From Xanthoparmelia taractica (Eukaryota; Ascomycota; Lecanoromycetes; Lecanorales; Parmeliaceae): DNA of 64,000 bases. The position numbers and the translations under genes were made by a program. The notes under the pieces are model-generated. The model was not told where the DNA came from. It saw only the letters and a program-made list of their open reading frames with translations, and did not search any database. The DNA is taken from the NCBI GenBank assembly GCA_033085395.1, contig JANQBS010000211.1:1-64000 (forward strand). The letters run 5' to 3'. This document shows, in pieces, positions 46,283-57,068 of this stretch. Positions within the stretch are counted from its first letter, which is position 1; the number at the start of each line of letters is the position of its first letter.

Positions 46283-46979
46283 AATGAGGAGGAAGAGGGG
46301 AGAATCAAAGGGCTGTCAATTCTTAAAGCCGTCCCTTGGTGTACGAGTACACTTACTGCTCATGCGGAGATTTCCCCCCTGCGCGCCTCGGCCTCTAATT
46401 ATCGCCGCTGAGAATACACATACAGTAGGAGGTTCGTATCGACTCGGATATGTACTCTACGCGGAAATGCAGTCTACCCGGACATGCATAAGGTACCTTA
46501 GGATGTTAAAAGGGTTCACCCCCACCATCAGAAACCCCGCAACCTGTCAACTAGTCCTAATATAGCCCTAGCTTAATCGAATCAGGGTTAGATCAAAACT
46601 AGGCGCTCGGCTCGGTGCGCTCAGGTGGTAAGCCCTTCTGGTAATCCAGCATCAGAATATTCTATAGTACCGTTTTGTTATTGCTGACAAGATTAACATA
46701 TCCAATCTTCTAGACTACCGTCCTTTGGGCCTTTTGTCTGTCTGGTTGTGCAAGTATCTTAATTATCTCCTGACATACTACTCTTTTCTATTACTTGATC
46801 CATCCAGGGAGCCCAAAGATCTAGCACTCTCCGCTTTCCTGTCACTGAATCCAGAATCTGTATCGTCGATCGTGCGCTTCATCCTTGCGAAAAATCCTAG
46901 GCAGTGCCGAGGCTGCTCTTACCGGCGGATGCTCATCCTTTGAAGACTTCTAGGTTACATCCTGCGCTTACGTTGGAGA

Positions 46980-48400
46980 CCTCGCTCGACGAGCTACCCA
47001 ACGTAAGCGGATTTCAAGGCTATATCGATCGATGGGAAGCAAACCCTTTGAACGAGAAGCGCTTGCTTGCTGTGCTTCATTGTTTTCGCCCTCAGCGTCA
47101 AGCTCTTTAACCATCTCGAGCAACTTTGGGTTCGGAGTAAAGTCTATCATTGTGCGCAGGTATATTCCCTGGTGATCGTGCCTCCCAATCTGGGCTAGGC
47201 ATTCTTCGATCTATTGTGCTCGTCAAGCCCCAAGCCGAAAGCAAGCCTTGAATCCCTGTAGACGAATGAGCAACCAATTCCAGGTGCTTGAAATACTCGT
47301 ATGATACGACTTGTTTGCAAAAAGGCGAATTGAACCGTGACGAAATATATCCAAATTTTACTCTTTCAGGGTAGGGATGAAGAATATTAAAGAGAATGTA
47401 AGCACATAGCTGACTAGGGTGTATCGGCGAGATCTGGCTATGTTGTAAAAAGAGCTCAAAAGGTAAGGCACTCGGGTGCTTCTAAGTGAGAGTGACACTG
47501 GGCAATAGATTTGGCTGCTTGCATTTGCAAATTTGCACGTTTTTGGATGATTTGCTTGGGTAGGAGCAGGAGTCTCTCGTTCCATAGGCTCAGACGAGCT
47601 GGCTGTAATAACCCAAAAGTATACTCAACGTGGGGTTTGTGACGGAGAAGGTGATATAAGTAGCGATTTCGTGTAATCCAGTTTCTCCGTCTTATAGAAT
47701 GTCCTGATTTGTAGTTGGGCACATCGTTCAACAAAATCCCAAAATATGATCGAGAGGTTTGTTCGTTCCAGTACGAAGCTGTGTAGCGTGAAGAGCGCAG
47801 ACATGCAGTCACCACATTCGCTGCTCTCTCGCCGCGCACAGAGGCAGTAACCTCAGCCAGAGCTGTAACTGATTAGATATTCAACGTAAGTGAACCGAGC
47901 AATAAAGTCCTCGACGTCGCCCTCTGAAAAGAACCTTGTGATATCCGTCGCAACTATGTAATGTCGAGCATGTCCTCATTGAGTACATTCCGACAACAAA
48001 CATGTACGTGATAACAGCCTTGGCTATTAGAAATCCTACTTGGTGTCCACAAATTTAGAAGCCGAAATGCGTTTTTCCTAGACACCAAACCTGGAATTTT
48101 CATATACGTGTCTCCTGTGCGCTTTGGTGGCATTGGTATTTTACCACTGAGGGTCAAGTTGACCAGTTTTCCAAGCAAATGGCAAAATTCCCCACAAACC
48201 ATTGGGTATTCACCGCCCAGCCTCACCTCGTGTGCCACGGTATCATTTGTTTGATGCGAAATGTATCTTTGAAGATCTCGCTGTCGTCATGGTGATTGCT
48301 TTCCAGAGACCTCACAAGCTGTAAGAACGTCGAATTTGACAACACCTTCTATTCAGTAATCGGTGCTCAACTCAAAAGGGTCCGGTAATATCACGAAGAG
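46980..48400 (-). pseudogene. probable decayed gene of unknown family
   Basis: Protein-like segments lie along the minus strand in changing frames: about 48360-48225 (LQLVRSLESNHHDDSEIF), 48238-47954 (EYPMVCGEFCHLLGKLVNL, then TPSRISNSQGCYHVHVCCRN), 47878-47456 and 47150-46968. The first two adjoin with a frame change at a GAGGTGAGG and no intron that keeps both, which suggests a frameshift. Later junctions could be introns (TATCTAATCAG, TTACATAG). I recognise no domain. Either it is a broken gene or its exon structure is beyond reading by eye. Confidence 0.3.
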
Positions 48401-48763
48401 AAGGGGGACCCGAATGGTGGATGATTCAGTCTATCTTCCAAGCCAACGGGTTTTTAGATGATCATCCTAGCACTGAGTTTCCCCGGATCCAGTCCTTTAG
48501 AGAACCTCCCAATGGTGACAAGATTAGGGTACATACGGAGACATGTCTGAGGTCGATTATTGGGGCCAAATTGCGGTTCAGGATATCTCCTATCTTGTAG
48601 TTTAACCCTAATGCTCCATATTTGGCTAGATTAGGGCTGGACCAGACGACCGCCTGACGGACCTCGGGAGGCCCAGCGTGAGTTTTGATTGCATGCTCTT
48701 GAGCTCTATTCTGGTGATTTAGCTGCCTCCTCTATCCAATTGTGCTTAAAACCGCCAGTGTTC

Positions 48764-51490
48764 ATGAATGCGCCTTACGTATGCCTACGTTGTTCTCGAC
48801 AGCTCGTCCGATCGAAATGCCAGCGTCGCAGCTCAGACTTCGTCTCCTTAGGCCAGCTCGTTGGCCGCGATGATGACAGCAGGACAATGCCCCCAGGGGT
48901 CTCACTGACCATTGACAATTCCGCGGCAACTGGATTACCATCCCAAAAGAAGCGATTGCCATCCGCTCACAGATACCAAGAACAACGGGAACCAAAAGCC
49001 GTCGACAAAGTTCTCGAGACACTCTTTGCTTCCAATCGCGGGCCTGAGCAGCCGTTGGGGAGAACTAGGTACTCGCGGACCCTCGGGACTCATCCCCAGC
49101 CCATCAAGAGTATAGAAAGTGAGAGATTGGCAACCAAAAGGTCAATGGAAGATCGCTTTTGGGGGTTGAGAAACAAACTGCGTCGAGGAACCGCGCCGTT
49201 GCAGGAGATCTGGAAAGATTGCGAAAGTCTGCTTAGGGAGACGACATGGTTCCGCAAGAACTATGGCCATGACAAAATGTTTTCTGACGGCAGCACTATG
49301 GTGGTTCCTAGCTCAATAGTTTTCCTCCATGTTCTATTGGCTGTTTGTCAAAAGGAGCGACTTGTGATAGATGGTCAAGACTTTACACCTGCACATGCAA
49401 TTAGAATATACATGACACACGGCGTAATGAAAAGCTGGTGGTCTCGTGTACTGTGGTGTCAGCTTGGCCAAATGCTACAATCAAGAAATCGGCCTACAGA
49501 TGAAACCGTGGGAGCGGCATTAGATGAAATCATACTAGGCAATATCTTGGAAGTATGGAATGTCTATGAGGAGAAATATGGATTTCGTTCTCGCCGCTTT
49601 ATACATCATCCCGCAAGAGGATCTGATGAAGTGGATGATAAGGCTTTGACGTCGGTGGGGATCCCAAGCTCCCTCGCAAACCAACACCAAATCAAACCAT
49701 CTGATGAGACCGCTGTAGCTGCAGCGATGACAATTGAGTGTCTAAGAGTAGCCGGGATAAGGGTCCCATCGCGAGTCATGGGTCTATTCAACCGATTTGG
49801 CCAAAGCGTCAAACGAGATCGATCGATGGCTATCAGGTGCCTGCGTCGTGCTGGGGTCCCTTCCGAGATCATCGGGAAAGCTTTAGAAGGATGGGATTCT
49901 AGCACCTCGCCAGAACCACAGAAGATACTCAAGCCAACCGAGAAATCCGACAAGACGCGCGTTTTGACACATGCCGTGAATCGATACCTAAAGAGGCATA
50001 CACAGGACTGGAGCAGTATGGGAATACGTGAACGACTTCTTGCAATAAATGGAGCAGCCCAGCGATCAGACACAAGACTCGCTATAAACCTCTGGCATCA
50101 ATTCCAAGCGCATATCGAAGCATCCAAGTCTGAGGCCGAAGAGGACTCCCACGACCAAGTCTATGTGCGTTTCCTTCGCACCTTCTGGGCGCTACGTCGT
50201 CATGACCACGCAATTGAGGTTTGGAATCATATGATCAACTTGGGATATCCACCAATGCCGAAACATTGGACCGCCATGCTCACTGGTTGCATTGTTGCAA
50301 GGGACGTTGAATCCTTACAGAGAATATGGACCAACATGCTAAAATCAGGCATGCTACCGGATTCCACTACCTGGACAACCTACATCCATGGCCTTATCGA
50401 CGGCCGCAAATGGGAAGAAGGACTACAAGCACTCGAACAGCTAGGCCGAATCTGGAAATCAGCACCGCCCCTCAAACCCTCCGACACCGCAGGCGAGAAG
50501 ACGACGGGAAGCAATACCGCAGACGACAACCAACGTGATGAGGAACCCAAAGACGAAAGTGTCCTGCGGCCCCTCGAAAACCCCGTCTGCGCCGCCCTAT
50601 CCGCTTTAATCCACATCGACAAGCGAGCCCTGATCCCCCGCGTCCTCGCCTGGGCCCGAGCTCATCAGGTCCCCCTCTCAAACTACACTTACAACATCCT
50701 CCTCAAACCCATCGTCCGTCACGAATCCCAAGCCGCCATCCAAGCCCACCTCCAGCAAATGGCCGAAGCAAACTGCACCCCCGACGTCGTCACCTTCACC
50801 ATCATCCTCAACGGCCTCGTCTCAAACCCGACGTCAACCTTCCACACCCTACCCCCTGAGGCGCAGGAAAACACCGTCACGTCCATCCTCGCGGACATGG
50901 AAAGACACGGCATCAAGCCCACAACATATACCTACAGCACCCTCCTCGACGGCCTGCTCACGCCCGGCAGCAGAGAGCTGTCCGACAACTACACCCCGAA
51001 CGTCCAAGCCGCGCGCACCGTCCTCGCCCACATGGCCCAGCAAAACATCTATCCATCCACATACATCTACACCATACTAATAACCCACTACTTCAACCAC
51101 CGTCCCACCCCCGACCTCCCCGCCGTCTCCTCCCTCTGGTCTTCCATCCTCCACTCCGGCCAGGCGAACACACTCGACAACATCTTCTTCGACCGCCTCA
51201 TCGAAGGCTACGCCGACAACAATCAGATTGAAGACGCCTTGAAGTTCCTGCAGGTCGCGCCGGAGTACGGTAATACGCCCGGTTGGGGCGCGCTGGTTAG
51301 ATTGCTGCGGGCGTTGATAAGGGCCAAGGAGTGGGGGTTGTGTGAGGAGTTGGTAGAGGATGTGGAGAGGGAGGAGGGCCCGTTGAGGGTTGGGCAGGGG
51401 AGGGGGCAGGGGAGGGAGAAGGCGGAGTTTTGGGAGTTGGTGGTTTTGTTGAAGGAGAGGGGGTGGGTGGTTGTGGATGGGGAGAGGTGA
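48764..51490 (+). CDS. mitochondrial pentatricopeptide repeat (PPR) protein
   Basis: An intronless 908-aa protein from ATG 48764; the frame continues upstream but only from a TTG. The N-terminus, MNAPYVCLRCSRQLVRSK, is basic with a CLRC element and is typical of fungal mitochondrial presequences. The middle is mostly helical. PPR motifs are clearest from about residue 500: HWTAMLTGCIVARDVESLQRIW, TTWTTYIHGLIDGRKWEEG, NYTYNILLKPIVRHESQAA, DVVTFTIILNGLV, TYTYSTLLDGLL and TYIYTILITHYFN. Such proteins bind specific mitochondrial transcripts for processing, stability or translation. The target cannot be read from sequence. The last 60 residues are Gly/Glu/Arg-rich. Third-position C is very high at 50.4-51.2 kb, then G-rich. 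Confidence 0.85.
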   Translation: MNAPYVCLRCSRQLVRSKCQRRSSDFVSLGQLVGRDDDSRTMPPGVSLTIDNSAATGLPSQKKRLPSAHRYQEQREPKAVDKVLETLFASNRGPEQPLGRTRYSRTLGTHPQPIKSIESERLATKRSMEDRFWGLRNKLRRGTAPLQEIWKDCESLLRETTWFRKNYGHDKMFSDGSTMVVPSSIVFLHVLLAVCQKERLVIDGQDFTPAHAIRIYMTHGVMKSWWSRVLWCQLGQMLQSRNRPTDETVGAALDEIILGNILEVWNVYEEKYGFRSRRFIHHPARGSDEVDDKALTSVGIPSSLANQHQIKPSDETAVAAAMTIECLRVAGIRVPSRVMGLFNRFGQSVKRDRSMAIRCLRRAGVPSEIIGKALEGWDSSTSPEPQKILKPTEKSDKTRVLTHAVNRYLKRHTQDWSSMGIRERLLAINGAAQRSDTRLAINLWHQFQAHIEASKSEAEEDSHDQVYVRFLRTFWALRRHDHAIEVWNHMINLGYPPMPKHWTAMLTGCIVARDVESLQRIWTNMLKSGMLPDSTTWTTYIHGLIDGRKWEEGLQALEQLGRIWKSAPPLKPSDTAGEKTTGSNTADDNQRDEEPKDESVLRPLENPVCAALSALIHIDKRALIPRVLAWARAHQVPLSNYTYNILLKPIVRHESQAAIQAHLQQMAEANCTPDVVTFTIILNGLVSNPTSTFHTLPPEAQENTVTSILADMERHGIKPTTYTYSTLLDGLLTPGSRELSDNYTPNVQAARTVLAHMAQQNIYPSTYIYTILITHYFNHRPTPDLPAVSSLWSSILHSGQANTLDNIFFDRLIEGYADNNQIEDALKFLQVAPEYGNTPGWGALVRLLRALIRAKEWGLCEELVEDVEREEGPLRVGQGRGQGREKAEFWELVVLLKERGWVVVDGER

Positions 51491-51912
51491 GTTTGGGTGC
51501 TGGTGTTCAGATTGGAGATGGTTCTTTTGGTATGCGTGGATTCGGAAATTCAAGGAAGCCGAGAATGCTCCTCAGTCAGTCTGATTATCAAAGCCATATT
51601 GTTGACAGCTATACATGCATCAAAGTACAATTCCATTGACTGACTATGGAAATGAATAAACGGAGGCGGCACACTCTCCAGGTATCTTCCCGATTTCAGC
51701 GAAAACAACCAGCAACCCCTGATCAAAGATAGTATGCGCCGCCAATACTGCAACAGGCAGCAAGCCTGTCGATATGAATTACCTAACCCATTGACCCGCC
51801 GTACTCGCTATGAAATAGTTCGCCGAAAAATGATTATCCAATTCCATATGATGATATGATATGCCCTTCAAACTCCCTATCCTCATGACCACGCGCCTGA
51901 TCTCCATTTCTT
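51491..51912. other. 3' intergenic between convergent genes
   Basis: About 420 bp between the PPR and SPT20 stop codons. Nothing coding is seen. Confidence 0.5.
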
Positions 51913-54708
51913 TCACTGCATCCCATTCAACCCGCCACCGTTCATATGTGCATGCATGCCTCCATTAACATTCGGCACTCCATTGCCACCCATATGCGGC
52001 AATTGTGCCAACTGCATCATCGCTTGCCTCTGCTGCTCGCTCATCTGTTGCCCACCAATTTGTCCACCCATCCCATTCATCTGCGGCGGGATCTGCCCCA
52101 TCGCTTGCATATGCGCAATTGTCTGTTGTTGCTGCTGCCGCACTAGCGCTTGTTGCTGCTTGAAGTGAGCGGTACCCCTCTGGATGGCGGTTGCCCTTGC
52201 GTTTTGTTGCTCTTGTGGGGTTATGGCGGCCGTATTGCCACCATGACGGGCGGCCATGCTCTGCATCGCCTTATTATAGAAGCCTTGGATGCAAACGTGC
52301 ATCTGTCTTTGCTGCACTTGGGTTAAATTTGGGTGCTGGGGTTGAGTCTGCTGATTCGGATTCTGCTGCGGAGCTCGAGGTTGCTGAAGATGCTGAGCGG
52401 GAGAACCTCCATTAGGCATGCCATGACCGACGGTGCCGTTCTGCATTTGGGCTCGTTGTTGCCTTTGCAGCGATGCGATGTACTCATTGTGACTCTGTTG
52501 TTGATTCTGTTGAGCAAGTTGGTGCAGGGTCTGCGCCGGTGGCCTCCTATCAGGAGACATCTGGGAGGTGGGAGAGCCATTCTGAAGGCGCTGTTGGTAC
52601 TGGGCGTTGAGTTCGGCTTGCCTTCGTTGTTGTTGTTGTTGTTGATGCTGATGGCGTAGCATGATCTCATTCGATTGCTGAGGTGTGTATTGCGGATGCC
52701 CATTCATGCCTTGGTTCGGCATACCGCTTGTCACAGGAACTGCTGCCATCGGTGGACTTCCTTGATTCATGCGAGGCGTTGCGTGTCCTACTACCGGTGT
52801 GGCATGCGGCATGGCTGGTGTACCATTCATGAGTGGCGTAGTTGTGCGACTAGGTGGTTGGCGGCTTCTCTGATGGCCCATAGCGACACCTCCAGGACCA
52901 GGGTGTCCATGCTGCATAGCGGAAGGAGGCCGTGCTGGACTATTGGCATTTCCTTGACCGGAGGAGTTGAGGTTCACAGGAACATTACCAACCAAGGGCG
53001 ACGAGTTTACGTTAGCCGTCATATTGCGCACCACTGGCGATGAGTGCTGAGCTTGGGAATTTCCATGTGGATGGCCATGGTTTAGTTGATTCTGGCTATT
53101 AGCCAGAGCCTGTCTTTGCTGATTCTCTTGCATTCGGTGTGCTGTGGCTGCGTCTCTCATTTGCTTTTCCTTAAATTGATGTTGCCGCTGAATTTCCAGT
53201 GCTTGCTGCTGTTCAGCTTCTCTACCCCTCCGTATGGCATCTTCCCTGTGTTCTCGCGCCTGTTGTTCCATGCGTGCTTTCTGGATTGCTGCTTGGGCCT
53301 CACGATGCGCCTTGGCCTCAGCTTCTCGCTCAGCTCGCTCCTTGTGCTCTGCTTTAATATTCTTAATAGCCTGCCATGTTTCAAAGCGTGGCTCGAAAGT
53401 CGCGGTGCCCGCTTCTCCATCAGTCGTCCCTGCCTTAGCAGCCGGGCCCGAGACGTTGTGTCTCTCGTCCATAATAAGCATATAAGCTTGCTCTTGTGCT
53501 GCTATGGCCTCGTCGGCGGCCAGCTCAGCAACAGTACGCTTTCTCGTCTTAGGAGCAGGGTGACTTTGCCGATGGCGAGGATCGGTCAAGCTGTCGAGCA
53601 CGGTATGAGCATCTTCAATGTTGTCGACAGGATCTAGGAAGAGGGGCGGGGCGGTCGTCGTTATCGCCCGGCTCTCGAATTCATGGATCTCCTGTCCGCT
53701 GATCACCATCTTTTGTTTTTTATTGGGAGGGCCGTTGGTAGACGGTGTGGAAGGGACCGCGGACATTGGAGTTGGTGGTATGGTTGCCGAAGCTGGTGTG
53801 CGGGGTACTTGAATGGACTGTTTGCGGTTGTTGCGAAGGTCTGGAGTGTTGGCCTGGATGAAGACTTCTTCCTGTAGGCAGAGGGGAGTTGGAAAAAGAA
53901 CGACGGTGAAAACGTTGGGACCCTTGCTAGCTTGCTTGTCCTTTGAGGCTGATGCTTCTGCGCTCGGTGCTGCAGGTGCATTACCATTGGCTTTAGGTGC
54001 CTCCTCTATCAGCGGGAATGGAACGTAGGGTGAGGGCGTAAGATGCTGGTTGTAATTGTGGATTGAGAAAGGGACGTTGGTATCAGTTTTGGTAGTATTT
54101 GCGGATGTTGACGAATTGGTTGACGCAGAGGTGCTCCTGTGGTCCTGGACCTGCACTATGAGACAACCCTCGTAAAATCTGACCCCAGCGGCCTGAAGCT
54201 CCTCTATCATATCGTGAGGTACGGTCTGAGACTTTAAATGCTCGAGAATGAACTTCATCGGTGAGTTGTAGGAGAAGCTGCCATCTTGCTGGTCGAATCT
54301 GAAGTGCGTAGGGTGAAGATGTATGATAAGTGACGGCTGCTTGCTCCGATATTTCTTCAAGATATATGGCTGCGTTTTGACATATGGCGCAGGTATCGTC
54401 TTCAGCACCTTTTGTCCATCGTTTCCTTTCCCACTGCGATTTATTCGTACATCTCCAGGCTTCTGTGGATCTCTCCTCCGATTGCCTAAGCGTGACGCCA
54501 GTCCGTTGACATTGCCGTTGACGCCATTGGCCATATTAGCAGGAGGAGGTTGTTTGAAACCGGAGCCCGAGGGGGGCCTTTTCGTGCTCATGGAGGGAGA
54601 AGGAGAAGACTGGTGAGAATGGACTCCGTTGGTCTGAACGGCGGGGAGAGGTGGACGCTTCATCTTCTGGTGGGGTGCCGAGGGTTTGCTTGCTACAGCG
54701 GTAGCCAT
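51913..54708 (-). CDS. spt20: SAGA complex subunit Spt20
   Basis: A single 931-aa frame from ATG 54708. Residues about 110-200 carry the Spt20 domain signature: APYVKTQPYILKKYRSKQPS, then IIHLHPTHFRFDQQDGSFSY, PMKFILEHLKSQTVPHDM and GVRFYEGCLIVQVQDHRS. The second half of the conserved region contains FTVVLFPTPLC. A helical region with KTRKRTVAELAADEAI and a Glu/Arg/Ala-rich coil (about 440-530) follow. The last 400 residues are Gln/Asn/Pro/Met-rich low complexity. Spt20 is a structural subunit that holds the SAGA coactivator together, acting in the nucleus in TBP recruitment and histone acetylation. The Gln repeats come from CAG/CAA and include a run near residue 690. No intron is needed in the coding part. 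Confidence 0.93.
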   Translation of the reverse strand: MATAVASKPSAPHQKMKRPPLPAVQTNGVHSHQSSPSPSMSTKRPPSGSGFKQPPPANMANGVNGNVNGLASRLGNRRRDPQKPGDVRINRSGKGNDGQKVLKTIPAPYVKTQPYILKKYRSKQPSLIIHLHPTHFRFDQQDGSFSYNSPMKFILEHLKSQTVPHDMIEELQAAGVRFYEGCLIVQVQDHRSTSASTNSSTSANTTKTDTNVPFSIHNYNQHLTPSPYVPFPLIEEAPKANGNAPAAPSAEASASKDKQASKGPNVFTVVLFPTPLCLQEEVFIQANTPDLRNNRKQSIQVPRTPASATIPPTPMSAVPSTPSTNGPPNKKQKMVISGQEIHEFESRAITTTAPPLFLDPVDNIEDAHTVLDSLTDPRHRQSHPAPKTRKRTVAELAADEAIAAQEQAYMLIMDERHNVSGPAAKAGTTDGEAGTATFEPRFETWQAIKNIKAEHKERAEREAEAKAHREAQAAIQKARMEQQAREHREDAIRRGREAEQQQALEIQRQHQFKEKQMRDAATAHRMQENQQRQALANSQNQLNHGHPHGNSQAQHSSPVVRNMTANVNSSPLVGNVPVNLNSSGQGNANSPARPPSAMQHGHPGPGGVAMGHQRSRQPPSRTTTPLMNGTPAMPHATPVVGHATPRMNQGSPPMAAVPVTSGMPNQGMNGHPQYTPQQSNEIMLRHQHQQQQQQRRQAELNAQYQQRLQNGSPTSQMSPDRRPPAQTLHQLAQQNQQQSHNEYIASLQRQQRAQMQNGTVGHGMPNGGSPAQHLQQPRAPQQNPNQQTQPQHPNLTQVQQRQMHVCIQGFYNKAMQSMAARHGGNTAAITPQEQQNARATAIQRGTAHFKQQQALVRQQQQQTIAHMQAMGQIPPQMNGMGGQIGGQQMSEQQRQAMMQLAQLPHMGGNGVPNVNGGMHAHMNGGGLNGMQ

Positions 54709-55246
54709 GATGCTGACCGTTGTTGAAGCTCGGGATGTAGCGAGGCCGTATGGAGCCAGGCTCTGGCAAGCTGCCTAAGCAAACAAGCCCAGTGAGCTCA
54801 CCCCCAAGTCCTGTCGCATTGAGGGACGTGGGGGTAAGTGCTGCAAACTTCGAGGTATAATGGATGTGCTGCTGCACCAAATCTCCAGTCTTGAGGCAAA
54901 CTATCTTGAAACTGGCGAAGCTATTGATGCCATCAGAATGGGTGGTTAAGTGGTTTATTCAGATGAGAAGGTGTGTATTAAAGTGAGGTTCGTCGTCAAC
55001 CATCACAAATACTAGCGTCCTTTTTGCGGAACAATGAGGAATGCGGTTCTGTGAGTGAGCATTGCCACATGATGAACATGATGCATTATCTCCCCAAACG
55101 ATAGCTATCATCGTTCACCTTACTGTACATCTACATTACTATTCATCAAAATCTTACTCAGAAAACTACAATCATGAAAGCGGTATCTCTCCAAGTCATC
55201 CAATCATGAAGCCAAACCAACAACAATCCAATACCCTGATGCTCCT
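54709..55246. other. intergenic, SPT20 upstream region
   Basis: About 540 bp. No coding region is supported. It holds the promoter/leader of SPT20 and the 3' end of the peroxin-22-like gene. Confidence 0.5.
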
Positions 55247-56629
55247 CTAATCGTGTTCTCCAATTCTACGTCTCCAGTCCTCGCCCACGCGCAGTCCATC
55301 CACTATCTCCACACCTTTCCCAAGCCCGATTCGGGGGTCATGGTGCCACCATTTCTCTTTCTCTTCGTGCTCGTCCTCGCTATCGACTAACCCTCCGTGT
55401 CCGCTCTCGCCAACAACGAGCACTATATCACGTCCGATCCAATCTTTAGTTTGCGCGATCGCATCACCACTCAGAGAAAGCGTTTCTTGAAGGTAAACAG
55501 TGTCAGGCGCGAGATGCTTCAGCATCGGGATGTAACCGGTGGGCGTGGTGAATGGCATTATCTCCGTCTCTTTATTCACCAGCGCTTGGGCTTGCGTGTA
55601 CAACGTGCTGAACATATGGGATCTTTCACCAGAAGATTCGGGAACCGGTGACTTCTCGCCTTGACTTTGAGCGTCTTCATGGCCGATGTTTGAGTAGGAT
55701 GAGGCGAGCGAGACGTCTGGTTGTCCTGACTGTCGGTTTGCGAGAGGATGCTGTTTTAGGTCTGGACTGTAGATGAGCACAAAGATGCGGGTATCAGGGT
55801 CGACGTGTTCGGGTAGATGTGAGAGTATCGACTGTCCATTGTCAGCGTAACATTGACCTAATTCCGCTGAGCAGATACTCACAGCATGCTCCTGATGATA
55901 CTCAGCATCTTCGCTGTGCTCATAGTCGGTCTCAGCGGACACAACAATCGCGACGGTTTTCCGTTTTGCACTAGCTTTGATTGTGGATTGCGTTGTCAGT
56001 CTGGAAGACGTTGAGCCTTCTAGATCTCGTAGCTCAGGCCCTTTGCGCGAAGGTTCTCCCTGCTGCGATTCTGCTTCCTCCGACCACCTTGAATGGTCTT
56101 CATACCCCCCCTTACCCTCCTCTGTGATTGATGAAAGTGCGCCGCCAACTGCAGCCCCGGCGGCCGTAACGCCAGCCACTACATTTCGGCGCGCGCCATC
56201 GAATATTTGCTGAGGACTTGGCGTCCGGCGGAGGGCTCCCGACATTCGCGCAGCGATACTTTGTTCTTCCGCTCCTCTTCCATCAGAGCCAGGCGCGAAA
56301 GGAGCCTGCGCGGGAGGCGGGCCTTCAAAGCCTGGAGGAGGACCTTGAAACCCTGGTGGAGGACCGCCGTAGCCGGATGGTGGAGGGCCGTAGCCAGATG
56401 GAGGAGCGTTGGTATAGCCAGGACCTGGGGGAGGTGGACCAGCTTGCCCTGGTGGATGGTAGGCCAAGTCATCGTCGTCGTCATCTTTTCTTTCGTTCCA
56501 TACCCAAGCTACCAGGCCTACAGTGGCGACTGTGACGGTCACAGCAAGCGGGAGCCAGTAGCCCCACGCTGTTCTTCGCGTCGAAGCTCCGTAAGTTCGG
56601 CGGCGTTGTCGCTCGTATGAGTAGGACAT
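55247..56629 (-). CDS. pex22: peroxin-22-like peroxisomal membrane protein
   Basis: Two exons (56629-55883 and 55831-55247) give 443 aa. The start is MSYSYERQRRR. A single membrane helix, WLPLAVTVTVATVGLVAWVW (about residues 23-42), follows, then an Asp run and a long Pro/Gly tract with repeated GPPPSGYG and GPPPGF units (about 55-110). The globular part has TPSPQQIFDGARRNVVAGV, KRKTVAIVVSAE and, after splicing, HQEHASILSHLPEHVDPDT. The C-terminus reads GEDWRRRIGEHD. This matches filamentous-fungal proteins annotated as peroxin-22-like. Pex22 anchors the ubiquitin-conjugating enzyme Pex4 at the peroxisome for receptor recycling. The 51-nt intron is in frame, so an unspliced message would also be open. 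The frame is open upstream to 56839, but that part lacks the family N-terminus. It is divergent from the eIF2B-gamma gene, with 439 bp between start codons. Confidence 0.85.
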   Translation of the reverse strand: MSYSYERQRRRTYGASTRRTAWGYWLPLAVTVTVATVGLVAWVWNERKDDDDDDLAYHPPGQAGPPPPGPGYTNAPPSGYGPPPSGYGGPPPGFQGPPPGFEGPPPAQAPFAPGSDGRGAEEQSIAARMSGALRRTPSPQQIFDGARRNVVAGVTAAGAAVGGALSSITEEGKGGYEDHSRWSEEAESQQGEPSRKGPELRDLEGSTSSRLTTQSTIKASAKRKTVAIVVSAETDYEHSEDAEYHQEHAVSICSAELGQCYADNGQSILSHLPEHVDPDTRIFVLIYSPDLKQHPLANRQSGQPDVSLASSYSNIGHEDAQSQGEKSPVPESSGERSHMFSTLYTQAQALVNKETEIMPFTTPTGYIPMLKHLAPDTVYLQETLSLSGDAIAQTKDWIGRDIVLVVGESGHGGLVDSEDEHEEKEKWWHHDPRIGLGKGVEIVDGLRVGEDWRRRIGEHD

Positions 56630-57068
56630 AGTAGCTACGAGGTATAGGGAGAGTTGCGACAGACGGATGACCACAAAATGGCCATGCGATAATGTAAAGC
56701 AATCTACGAAAATGTTTGCTCGGGTGTTATGTTGACGACTGCGAGGCTGGTATCCGGATTCCTTGGCAGCGCAGGGAAGGATTTCTATTTCTACTGTCGC
56801 CCAGTAAGACTGATATGCAATATCAAATATCTGGATCAAGGGACGATCAGAGTCCTAAACCGATAGTATCTTCACTCAAACTTGCCATTAGATTTGGATA
56901 ATACATTTTCGTGTTTGGGCACTGATACCTATCTAGTCCCCCGAAAAGTAAAAATAATTAAATCATATGGCAATAGGACAAGACTCCACCAACGAATCAA
57001 GAGATCTGAATCTGATCGACTTGCCTCGATATACCGTTTGAGAAATATCTTGACTGAATTTAAAGAAG
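56630..57068. promoter_or_regulatory. bidirectional promoter region
   Basis: 439 bp separate the start codons of two divergently transcribed conserved genes (peroxin-22-like on minus, eIF2B-gamma on plus). Both must be driven from here. No TATA box or known motif stands out. Confidence 0.5.
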
